From Kalaharituber pfeilii (Eukaryota; Ascomycota; Pezizomycetes; Pezizales; Pezizaceae): DNA of 64,000 nucleotides. The stretch spans positions 806,001 to 870,000 of the forward strand of contig WHUZ01000012.1 in assembly GCA_015179045.1 (NCBI GenBank), written 5' to 3'. The notes under the pieces were generated by a model that was not told where the DNA came from, ran no database searches, and was given only the letters and a program-made list of their open reading frames with translations. The stretch's first letter is position 1. Every line of letters begins with the position of its first letter. Both the position numbers and the translations under genes were made by a program. Below, piece by piece: positions 19,520 through 29,943 of the stretch.

Positions 19520-22500
19520 TCACAACGCCTCCCCCATCTCCACCACCGCCTCAATAATACTACTCCTCCCACTCCTCGAACTATTCCTCCCATTTGCCGT
19601 CACAGAACTAGCCGCTGTGGTCGCCTGATCTCTCGACCCCCCGAGAGGCCCCAGCAATGGCGTGGGCGGCACCGACCCTGTCCATCTACCCCTCTCCCTG
19701 TCCGCACCCTTCTGACTCTCCCTGTCTCTCTCCCGCTCCCGTTCCCCTGTCGCCGACCCCGTCCTCTCGACACAGTACGCCCCTCCAGGCGAGTACTGCT
19801 GCAATCCTCCCTGAAACCCCAGCACAGGTTCCGAATACGTTCTGAGCCCCAACTGCGCCTGTGCAAGGCTCATCACGCCGCCGAAACCTGATACGCTAGA
19901 CATGGATGGGGTAGGCCCTGTATTCAGAGCCGCCATGTTGACTGGCATATTTAAGTTTGCTCGGCGGTCGACCTCATCGTAGAATTTGAGTAGCTCGTCT
20001 TCGTCCAAGCAAAAGCGCTCCAGATCTTCCTTTACCAACTCAGGTGTAATGTATGAGCCACCTCCGCCCGCCAGTGCCGCAGGTGGCGACAGAAAGCTCG
20101 GCGGCGGAAAAGTGCTGGGCCCTTGGCCTTGAGCATTGCAACCTCCAATCCCATAGCCGACTCCAATACTAAAGTTCCCGCTACTACCCAGGGTCCTTGA
20201 GCCAGCATCGTATCCTTCCGAACCTTGTCTCTCGTACTTATTCTGCGCACCAGCCCTCTGCGTATAAAGCCTATTTGCCATCAACAGGAACTGCCCCTCG
20301 TCCGTAATCTGGGCAAACACGACTCCCGAGCGGTGAATGTACTGCGAGTACTTGTAGTTATTCTTCCCCAACTGTACACAACCTCTACGTCTGAGGGAAA
20401 GTTTTTCGCCGCTTCCATATCAAGAACGAAGCCGTGCTTCTTGAGAATCGCTTTGTGATAGTACAGGGGATCGGGCTTAGCCAGGGCAGCAGAGAACGAA
20501 GCAGACATGTCCATTGTTGGGTTGGAGCTGAGGAGGCCAAAGCTGTTCATCGGGGGCGGCGAGATGACTGGTTTGAGGACGGATGGGGCACGGAGGGGGT
20601 TAGTGAGTGGTATGGAAGAGATTTCGTCAATGGGCGCTTCGACGAGTGATAGGCCGTATCTGTCCGCCGTCCGAGCCCATGAGGAGATTGCGTCCTCGAT
20701 CAATTTGCAAGTGACATTCATCCAGTCTATGCGAATATGGTAGCAGTTATCAGGGTTGTGAAGCCTGTCATAGTGTAACGTGATAATCTCGGGCCTGTAG
20801 GACTTCTTAGTCGGGTCCACATCATACTTCATCGCTTTACTCAATTGGATGGTTCGCTTTGGTCCCGTATACTCCGTTGGCTCATCCATGACCACTGTGC
20901 TCGACCTTGACCTACTATGTCCCGGGCTCGCAGCCTCGTTCAGCCCCGGCGTCGATGGCATCCCAGGTATCGTAGCAGATCTCTCAGCTGGTTTGCTTCT
21001 ATTCCCGAACCATCCACCCTTAGAGGACGGTCTAGCGATAGCATACTCGTTCGAAATCTGATAGAAGTAGTTTCCATCTCTAAACATATGCCTTCCTTCC
21101 ACATGGTGGAACAATCCTGATCTCATTAATTCGTTTCCTAATTCAACGGCTTCGGCACGTGATTCGAGGTCTCGGAAGTTCTCCATCATCCACGTGACGA
21201 GTTCGGAGCCGATAAAGCATTTCTGGTGGAGACGTATATGCCAGATGCGGTTTTGGAGGCGCACACCTTTGGGGCCTTGAATCTCTTGAGCGAGAGTTTT
21301 AAGATTGAGGTTGCTACGATCGAACATTTCTGAACCAACAAATAACTGGTTTCTTCGTGTTGAGGCATCGTTTTCAGTTAATGGTAGAGACTCAAGTTGC
21401 TGTGCTACCACAACAGACGGATCAAATGTCTTATACAAAATCTCCAGCGGGTTCGGATCTTTCCGCTTCGAGAGCCTTTCGAAATTCCTGTCCTCTGGTG
21501 GAATATGCCGATTACGTTGGAAGAGCTGCGTCAGCTTCTTGATACCCTCAAGTCGAATTTCTTCGTCACTATCTTCCGAATATCCCATTGCATGGGGGTG
21601 ATTGTGCCGCCTAGCCGATGGTGGTGGATCTGTAGGTATCAATAGAAACCTTGATCTGCAAAATCGAAGCTGTTCCGAGAAGTTGCTCTCGTAACCGCCA
21701 ATGAAGTGGTCTACATAGTTCCAGTTGTAATCCTGGTTCCCATTTCGAAAATCAATGGTCTTGGGGATGTATTCGTCGGCCAACACCGTTTTTATATAGG
21801 GGGAATACTTAGAGAATGAATTATTACCCTGCGACCCGGATACTGGAACTGTAGGCTTCCTCACATAACGCTTCACTTCAACATTATACTCCGCATCGCA
21901 GATTAACTGGTGAATTTGTGAGCCCATAGACATAAAGACTGACGATCCACCCTTGGTCATGTAGCCTTTGTCGAAAATGTTGTTATCGCCCCCATGGTTG
22001 CCTGTAACATCTGCCACTGCATTTCCCACAACAATCTGAAAGCCTTGCTCAAGTCGTTGTGAAATCATCTCTCGAACAAGTTCTTCTCTATTGCGTACCA
22101 AGTCACCGTCTTCTTCATTCCCTGAGATAGTATAAGGATTTTGTTGATATTCTGTACTTAACTGCTCAGCGGTAGGAAAATGTTCCGTCGTGAGCGGCAA
22201 TGCAGCGGGAGAGCATAGCGATTTCCACTTGACAGACGCTGTTCTTAGCGGCCTAGGAAAGACATGCTGCCATCTCCTGTAGACATTCAAGAGGTTTGTG
22301 CTATCTTTTTTAGGATTACAAGGGTTCAAAAGAGAAAACCAAGGTGCAAGTGCACTTGTAGGTGATAGTGCAGCGGGAGCTGAAACATTGGATCCAACCA
22401 TGTCTAGTCTCGGACCTGATAGCCTGGACATTGACGCCGCCTTTAAAATGTCAATCTGAGTTCGATCTTTGTGAGGTTCTATGGGTGAGGTATAACTTGG

Positions 22501-25394
22501 CTTCCTACGCTCTTGTGTCCTTTCCAGTGCCATAATTGCGTTTGGGGCAGGTGTCATTGCATTCTTAATTGAAATTGGCCTGGACGACCGATTCTTCGGG
22601 ACATCGTGAGTTGAGCTTGAGTCTGAGGACTCAGTTGACGCAATTTTCGCAGGATTAGCGTTATGTATAGGATGATTAGGCGTCACGGGGCGGACGGGTG
22701 TCCTTGGCCTTTCTTGCTGCAAGACTTTTGGGATTTCAGCTTCAGGTACAGGGTTGAAACCCCGAGTTAATATTGGGCCAGGCGCATTCGCAGTACTTAA
22801 TCCAGTGCTGGCAACCGCCTTCGGTGTTCCCCCACCCCCAAATCCCCGGAAACCAAAACTGATTTGTCTCGCTAATCTTCCAGGCTTCAATGCACTGAAA
22901 GAGTTTCCAAAGGCAAAGCTGGGGGGCGCTGCAGCGGGGGGAGCGGCAGAAGTATCAGAGGATAGAAGTGGAGGTATTGCAGTGGAAACATCTTTCCTAG
23001 ATTCTGTTGATGTCTTCCTTTCACGCATCCGCTTCTCAGCAACACTTCCACTGGGACCTGCATGACTATACCGATCTCGTTCCTTCTCGGGAGCAAAGGG
23101 AGGGCCCAGTGCACCGGCTGATAAAGTCGCCATCTCTTTATATCGCTCCTGTTCTTCCCTCACCCGCCTCCTTTTTATTTTCTCTATTCTTTCCTGAACC
23201 TCAGATAGTGGCCTGAAAACCATATCATCATAGTCATCCATCCAACTGAATGTACTAGCTTCATCCTTTTTCTCCTTCTCCCTCAGGGAAGCGGAAGCAT
23301 TGGACTGGTGTGAATGCATCGTTGCAAATTGCTGAGTTCTTGACTTTGGTTGTGGGTCGTAAGGGGCATAGAAAGGTGATTCGTGCAAGAATGGAATTGA
23401 TATCGAGGATATCTCATTCTCCATAATCCCCATCATTTGCAACTCGTACATTTTGCATCTTGCAATGAATTGGCGTGTACGGGCACGATTTTCAGAGCTT
23501 TTTTGTTGCCTCGAGGATGAGTTACTCTGCTGTGAAGAACTCCAGAATGAGATGTCAATCCAGTGCGGAATTGCGTATATCCATTCTCCCGCCTCGACAG
23601 AAGAGGAATGACTTGCTGTAGCCTTCGGTGGTGACATTCCAGCCCTACCTAGAGAAGAACCATAGGGCCCCGCTGACACTGGAGGGCTCGTAATCCTCTC
23701 CTCTGCCTTACCATCACCAACTCCACTGGCATGCGATGATATAACTTTTGGATTCTTATATTTGAACAAAGGCACGGAGTGAAGGGGCATCTTCGCCAAA
23801 CACACCAAGTCGATACCAATCCCATTCGACACCAAGTTCTCTGTCGTCATCCTCAAATTTTCATAGTCAACTTCAAAGTGGCCAGTGCCTGGAGTGATAA
23901 TAACCACCGATATACCAGTCCGCACTAAGTCCCTGTCAATGAAGTCTCTTGAAAATTGAGACGTTGCAAGATTAATTGCCTCCAGCACGTTACCATGAAT
24001 TGCATCAGACGGTTGTCCTGCAATTATATGAGTAGGTCGAGACTTAGATTGCGTTTTCTCAGCATGTATGGGTGCGTCAACGGTGGTAGGAGAAACTTGG
24101 GCAGAAAGGGCTTCCGGGGCTGCTTGGGGTGTCCCTGGAGGAGTGTCTGGTACTGGCTGAATTAGTACATCTCTGAGGAATACAGAGAATTCCTTTTTCA
24201 ATTGATGTAGTATAATGGTCCAATCTGTGCTCGCCATATTACTAACTACCACACGGAAGAAATCCTTGTATGAGGTTCCGTCACGGCAAACACCATCCAA
24301 CTCCTTTTCCGAGGGTATGCCAACAATACTGCCTTGATCGTACACAACTCGAGTAAACAAAACAATGTTCACCAAATGATGGGCATTGATTTTCCGCCAG
24401 CGTTTGAACAGCTCTGGAAGAAAGCCGTTAATGAGTTTATTGAAAACAACCTCACCGCTTCCTTCTGTATCGAAATGCCACATTTCCCTGGACATTTGTA
24501 TGAATATGGCGTAGCGAGAAGATTCTGATCTGAAAATTGGCCTGGTCCGAGAGGAAAAATATGCGGCCTGGACTTTTTGGCCACGAACGTAAATGCTCCT
24601 GACTTGCGCCTTGATAGACCCTACGAAGAGTATCTTCTTCCCTTTATAGACACAGGTGTCACATAATTCATTGCTTGCCAGTCTCCACATGTCAGAGCGT
24701 CCAATGTGCTGGTCTCTGAAGCTAATTTCGATATGCGAGGCTTCATGAAGCTCTTTTTGTACCTAACTGAGCGTCAACAAGGAAGTCAACCACATACACA
24801 ACCGCTCTCTGGTTTCTTACAACTGTTACAGTGACAGGGCTTCGGGATTGGAATCCAAATAGTGTAGCAACAGGCGCCGCCAAAGATACCTGCAGTAACC
24901 ATTAGTCTGAAAAAAAGTTGAAAATATTGGAGATAGAAGAAAGGGTGGTGAACCTGCATCTTTGGCTGCTTCTGCCGGAGCTCTGGGTCCATCGGCCGAA
25001 CGACAAAAAGGAACCGTTGTTTATCCGATCCTTCTTTCATGCTTGGGGCTATGGAACCGCTTTTGCTCCTTCGCATCGACGTACCGCGTTTGTCAATCCC
25101 CTCTCCCCCAGTGCCTTCATCATCCCCACTATCGCCATGAGCTTCCGCAGAACTTCCTTCCCCGACGCTAAGACTGCTTCTGCCACTGCTGTTCGCCGGT
25201 CGGACCTCAACCAGATCTCCAGGCTTACAAGTGCCGGGAGGAAATAGCTCATAATTGAGCCATGCTTCGTGCTTGGAAAGGAGATTGTCATGTATCCATA
25301 GTGTGAGGACGAGCGTCGGTCCCTGGGACGCAGTGGACTGACTTGCCGATTGGTACGTTTTCTGCGCTGTAGTCGAATGCCTTGATTGTGGCAT
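19520..25394 (-). CDS. IML1: Iml1/DEPDC5, SEACIT (GATOR1) subunit (one frame break)
   Basis: Exon 1 runs 25394-24954 (147 codons, ending in frame before donor GTTCAC) and has the family N-terminus (LVLTLWIHDNLLSKHEAWLN). One or more small exons lie between 24953 and 24763, including a piece near 24794-24820 (VRNQRAVVY); their exact edges are unresolved. The main exon starts at 24762 and carries SFRDQHIGRSDMWRL, the long ABD/SABA-like region, and a DEP domain (NRIWHIRLHQKCFIGSELVTW, about 21190-21270 on this strand). The C-terminal YIHRSGVVFAQITDEGQFL region follows, then a Ser/Arg-rich tail to 19520. Iml1 with Npr2 and Npr3 is the GAP for Gtr1/RagA at the vacuole and restrains TORC1 when amino acids are scarce. 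At 20366-20371 (TTGGGGAAG) the frame changes as if one G were missing between VVYSWG and KNNYKYSQY. Intact length would be about 1,930 residues. Confidence 0.9.
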
Positions 25395-25744
25395 GCTCAG
25401 ATTAACGCTTGAGGTGCAATTGAGCTGTCGGGCGCACGCTTTGGGTCATGAGGCTGTTCGGCGGACATGCTTCTGGTGGATTAACTCGAGTGCGAAACTC
25501 ATAGGCTCGAGATGAGCTGCGGTGGGCTGTCTTGGCAGCTGTTCGTCACGGGACCGGGGCTGCACGCCAAGTTTAGCGTGAGCTTCCCTGTGAACCCTGT
25601 CGCCAGAGCCTCACCAGTGCACATCGGTCAACTTTGCACTTCTTTAGACGCAAAAGCAACTTCACTGGCCAAGGCTTCGCAGCCAGATACACATACTTTG
25701 GAGTTCCACCGGCCACCTTATAGCCCCTTCACGAATTTACTGCA
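25395..25744. promoter_or_regulatory. Shared divergent promoter of IML1 and the U1A/U2B'' gene
   Basis: The start codons of these divergent genes are 350 bp apart, so their promoters must overlap. I see no clear TATA box. The segment is fairly GC-rich and has no coding frame with support. Confidence 0.4.
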
Positions 25745-26948
25745 ATGGCCTCTGTTTCTCCGCCACCTCCAACGCTCGTGAACGCAGGGACACCAAACAA
25801 TACGTACGTTCCTCCACTCGTTGATGCTCAATTCCTGAACCTGATGATCTGACTGCGCCGAAAGATGCTAATCTATTGCCTACAGTGTCTATGTATGTTT
25901 TATCCGTCGACCCTTTCTCCTGAGTGAAGTTATATCACCGGCCAGACCAATCCGTCACACCCCACTCCGCAACCCACCAAAACGCTCAAACTCCATTGGC
26001 TGATAACTCTTGCCAGCTAACGGTGTCGACATGCATAGATACGCAACCTTGAAGAGTCCATCGCTATCCCTCTACTGAAAAACACGCTGCAGTCGATTTT
26101 CTCGCAATATGGAACCATAATTGACATCGTCGCAAAGAAGAACCTGAAAGCGAAGGGCCAAGCGTTTGTGGTATTCGATACGGTAGAGGCGGCGGAAAAG
26201 GCTATCAGGGAAGTTCAAGGGTTCAGCTTGTTCGAAAAGCCGATGGTATTACAATTCGCGAGGACGAAAAGTGATGCGTTTGTCAAGATGATTGGGACAG
26301 AGGATGACCTGGAGGCGCACAAGCGGCGGAGATTGGCGGAGAAAGGTGGGTTAATGGGATGGTGTGGGGTTTGGGTGTTCGATTATGAGAATGAAGATCT
26401 GGCTAAGGCAGTGCTTGGGGAGGCTGCGGCGGTCACTTTAACTCGTTGCTATAAATCGGCCCCTTTCCTTGTGTTGATGATCCCCTGCTGGGAGGATATT
26501 GTTCGCTAATTTATGTGCAATAATCACAGAGCGAAAACAAGCGCAAGAGCTCGAAGCACAAAAGTCGCTGAAACGTACGGCTGCTGCTGGCGGCGCAGGA
26601 GGTATAGCACCTGGCACTGTCGCCGACAGTGGGCGACCTGCAAAGAAAGCTGCAACTGGTCCTAAGGCAGCTGGTGCAGCGGCGCCAGCCATCCCTGACG
26701 AGTACCTACCACCAAACAAGGTGCTGTTCTTGCAACAGCTTCCAGCTGATGCTACTCAAGAGCTCCTCACGGGTCTGTTTGGAAGGTTCGATGGGTTCAA
26801 GGAAGTGCGCATGGTGCCTGGACGCAAGGGAATTGCATTCGTAGAGTACGAGCACCAGGAAGGAGCAATCAGTGCAAAGGAGGCGATGGCTGGGAGTGTG
26901 CTTTTGGAGGGGACAGGACCTATCAAAGTTACATACCAACGACAATAG
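25745..26948 (+). CDS. U1A/U2B''-type snRNP protein with two RRM domains
   Basis: Four exons: 25745-25803, a 7-nt microexon 25886-25892, 26039-26345 and 26530-26948. They total 792 nt (263 residues). RRM1 begins at the microexon (T-V-Y, then IRNLEES) with RNP1 KGQAFVVFDT. A basic, Ala-rich linker (LAEKERKQAQELEAQKSLKRT) follows, then RRM2 (NKVLFLQQLP; RNP1 KGIAFVEYEH). This is the layout of the U1A/U2B''/SNF family, which binds stem-loops of U1 and/or U2 snRNA in the spliceosome. Fungi often have one such gene, so I cannot say whether it is the U1 or U2 protein (yeast counterparts MUD1 and MSL1). All introns have GT-AG ends. The phase bookkeeping requires the microexon: AC + TGTCTAT gives Thr-Val-Tyr. 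Confidence 0.9.
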
Positions 26949-28139
26949 CCGGTTATTGCGCTACTGCCCCCGCTGCATTTTAGTTATTCGATTTTGGGAC
27001 ACTTGTTTTTGCGCCTATGTGGGATTTTACATGTTTTTACTTGTACTGTACGACTAGTATACATATGATTTATCATGATGCCAGCAAAGCTTCGTTGTCG
27101 GATTCCAACAAATTATCACGTGATTGGAAACTAGCCACTCTCTTGTTTCCTTGGTGCCAAAATTATTGGAAGCAAAGTAAGCATGCCAAGTAGCATGTCA
27201 TCTTTCTTGATAACCTCAATTTCCTCTTCAATGGCCCCAGAAAGACATTTACAAACCCATATAGCAATGGCACAAATGTACTCTCATGACAAATAAGCAC
27301 GTACTCAAAACAAGCACAAAGGGGCTACCTATTCCTAGGCTAGGAGCGTTTGGGCATTTTTATCTTGTAAGAAAATTTAGTTGTGCACAAAAGCTATTGG
27401 ATTATGATTTTAGCATTTATATCATAAATTCTCACAGGAGTCTGTAAATGAAATATAATTTTCAATTTTCATTTCTATTTCAATGGTTCATAACAATGAT
27501 GCATTTTACCCTTTCTTCTTCATATATCTTCTGATATGTTGAGTTCATTAGCACTCGAAAGTCTCGTAACTTGCGCTAAGGGGGAAGGGAGTGGGCGTGA
27601 ACCATGCGTCCCAGATACCACTTACATCCTTAGCATCCTCATTTGATGTCCATGGCCTGATCTCCGATGTGGGGTGTCGATAGAAACAGACAGTACTTAC
27701 ATGATGATAATAATATTTTGAGTTCTGGAAGTTTTAGTCGATTGGAAGGTGTTGCGGTGTGATTGCAGTCCTACTCGAGTACACGGTACTACCTGTCTGG
27801 GCGTAGGACTTCCGAAATTACTTCCAACTGGCAAGTCTGGTGGCAGTCTACATGGGATTAAGCGTACTCCACATTGCATAGACTCCATGGAGTTCCACTT
27901 CCAAAGCGACAGATCCGTCCACTGGCACGCATGAAGCCTGCATGCTTCTATCTGTTCACACTATTATACACATCAAAACCTTCGCTCCCCCCATCGCTGT
28001 AATCTTTTCGAGCGTGATTCCTCTGCCTCGAGCATGTAGCTACAATGCTGGGCCACGCCGAGTTCATTGCTACTGACGTTAGCAGAAAGGCAAATAAATA
28101 TCTACTTGTAGCAATGGAGGCCAAGGAGGTACTGATAAA
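26949..28139. other. AT-rich intergenic stretch
   Basis: About 1.2 kb downstream of the snRNP gene. I find no coding frame with support, no RNA gene and no obvious repeat. Poly-T and T-rich runs around 27360-27530 are the only marked features. Confidence 0.45.
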
Positions 28140-28352
28140 TTGCGAGTTTGGCTGAAACTGTGCCAGGTAGTGGGCGCAGACCACCCAGACACTCTTCAAG
28201 AAGGTAATATACCAAGGCTGTGGGGTTGTACGAGAGTATTGGCTGGGAGAGCAAAGACACTGGGTGTCGACCACCCAGATATCCTTGCTACTGTCAATTA
28301 TATGGCAATTTTATCCAACGCTAACGGGAAATCCAACAAACAGAGTAAGTGA
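28140..28352 (+). pseudogene. Decayed TPR-repeat fragment (NB-ARC/NACHT-TPR type)
   Basis: One frame contains two spaced copies of the motif found in fungal kinesin-light-chain-like TPR arrays: VGADHPDTL and LGVDHPDIL, the second followed by ATVNYMAIL. The middle of the repeat is scrambled (expected Tyr- and Leu-rich helix residues are absent) and the frame closes shortly after. No NB-ARC or NACHT domain is visible upstream. I infer a relic of the STAND/NLR-like TPR genes that are numerous in filamentous fungi. Confidence 0.6.
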
Positions 28353-28766
28353 TTTGTGCGAGCAGCTAGTGAGAGTTCTACCAATGTCAGCAAATATGGT
28401 AGATGCAACAGGTGATAATATTACGAAGAGCTGCGGAAGCTATAGACCAGTCATGAAAAGTGGGTGAACGGTGAATGCAGATTCTGTGGACAGATAACTG
28501 TTGGAAACTTAGTACATACTAATTGGTGGTAGGCTGACCGGTTAACAGTTGCTTCGTTGGTTGCCCAAAGATTATGTAGCTCGGGAGTCAAACCTCATTC
28601 CTATTGAAGTAAATACATGAAACTTCGCCAAACCAACTTTTGCTGAACCTGGCATTGTATATCCATTTACATCTATTGATTGCTTTGAGACTGCTGTAGA
28701 TACATTTTTAGCCGGCTGCCAAGGCAGCAGAGCTGAGGGTAAGAGCTAGTCATGGTCAAGGCCGAA
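28353..28766. other. Gap between TPR relic and inverted-repeat segment
   Basis: About 400 bp with no coding frame or RNA gene that I can support. The sequence becomes AT-rich towards the inverted repeat. Confidence 0.4.
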
Positions 28767-29703
28767 TATATAATATATATAAAAAAGGGAGCCCATGCTA
28801 GAAGGGGGCTGCGGAACAAGCCTTTATCAGTGAAGGGGAGTATTTATATAATTACAAAAAAATTTTATAGAAAACACCCTGGCTTTAACAGCCCCCGAGA
28901 TTATTTTATAAATAATCTCGGGAGGGGGCTTTATCGAATCCATGAATATATAAAGGCGGAGCAGGAAAACTACTTTCAGCAAAAAAAATCACGCTCCGCT
29001 AAAAAGACTATGTCTTTTTGCCATCTGGCCCGCCGCCGACCCAATCTAATAAGTATAAAATTTTTCCTCTTCTTGGCGTGACACTGGAAGTTTTCCGACT
29101 GGATAAATAAAAGTGAAGCCTGGAGTTCATCCGATTTGATAATTCGGTGAAGCCTGTCTAATTAAAAGTGTATAGCGCATATACATTATTATACACTTTT
29201 TATTATTTTATAAAAAAAACAGAAAAACATCCGGGGGAACTCTGTGTTTAAGAGAGCCAGCAAACTGTGGTTTCTGCTCTTATTTTCGAACTCTTCTTTC
29301 TTTCTAAAGGAAGAAAGAAGAGAAAAGCGGAAAATGGGAAAAAAGTGCATCCCCCCACCTTACTACAGTAGGGCTCGCTGGGCTCTCTTAAACACAGAGT
29401 TCCCCCGGATGTTTTTTCTGTTTTTTTATAAGCCATAAAAAAACAAAAAAGGTTAAAAAAATAAAAAGACATATTTTTATTTTTTGCTGAAAGTAGTTTT
29501 CCTGCTCCGCCATTAGATATTCATGGATTCGATAAAGCCCCCTCCCGAGATTATTTATAAAATAATCTCGGGGGCTGTTAAAGCCAGGGTGTTTTCTATA
29601 AAATTTTTTTGTAATTATATAAATACTCCCCTTCACTGATAAAGGCTTGTTCCGCAGCCCCCTTCTAGCATGGGCTCCCTTTTTTATATATATTATATAT
29701 ATA
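28767..29703. repeat. Nested inverted-repeat segment, mitochondrial-like
   Basis: Arms of about 220 bp (28767-28986 and 29481-29703) are near-identical inverted copies, with only a few differences. Inside lies a second pair of arms of about 50 bp (29206-29258 and 29381-29432) around CCGGGGGAACTCTGTGTTT. Smaller hairpins also occur: CTTCTTTCTTTC with its complement near 29295-29330, AAAGTGTATA with its complement near 29168-29200, and the CGAGATTATTT stem near 28898-28922. AT-rich DNA studded with short GC-rich hairpins is typical of fungal mitochondrial DNA. The two open frames on the arms (28752-29081 plus, 29388-29774 minus) encode the same peptide because the arms are inverted copies. It is either a rearranged nuclear copy of mtDNA or a foldback element. 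Confidence 0.65.
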
Positions 29704-29943
29704 TATAAAACACAGGGGGCGATCATTGAATTGATCTCCGCAGGATTAAAGGATGAAGCACATTGTATGTACACAATGAAAAACGTATATGCTAAGAACT
29801 TAGGATATAATTATTACGAGCCCCTATAAGGCAACAGAGTGTCATGTTAAAAAAGTGAATTTCATTAACACCTTAAATTTTTTTTCCCAACCTTCCCCGA
29901 TATCAAGATAGAAATACAGAGATAAAATACACATGAAGCAAAA

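Noticed and set aside
19254..19523. 89-residue minus-strand frame after IML1
   Set aside because: It has no recognised motif, overlaps the IML1 stop by 4 bases and lies in a likely 3' UTR.
28752..29774. Two similar frames of about 110-130 residues on opposite strands
   Set aside because: They are the same sequence on the two arms of the inverted repeat. I list the repeat but not two genes; a mitochondrial frame remnant is possible but unproven.
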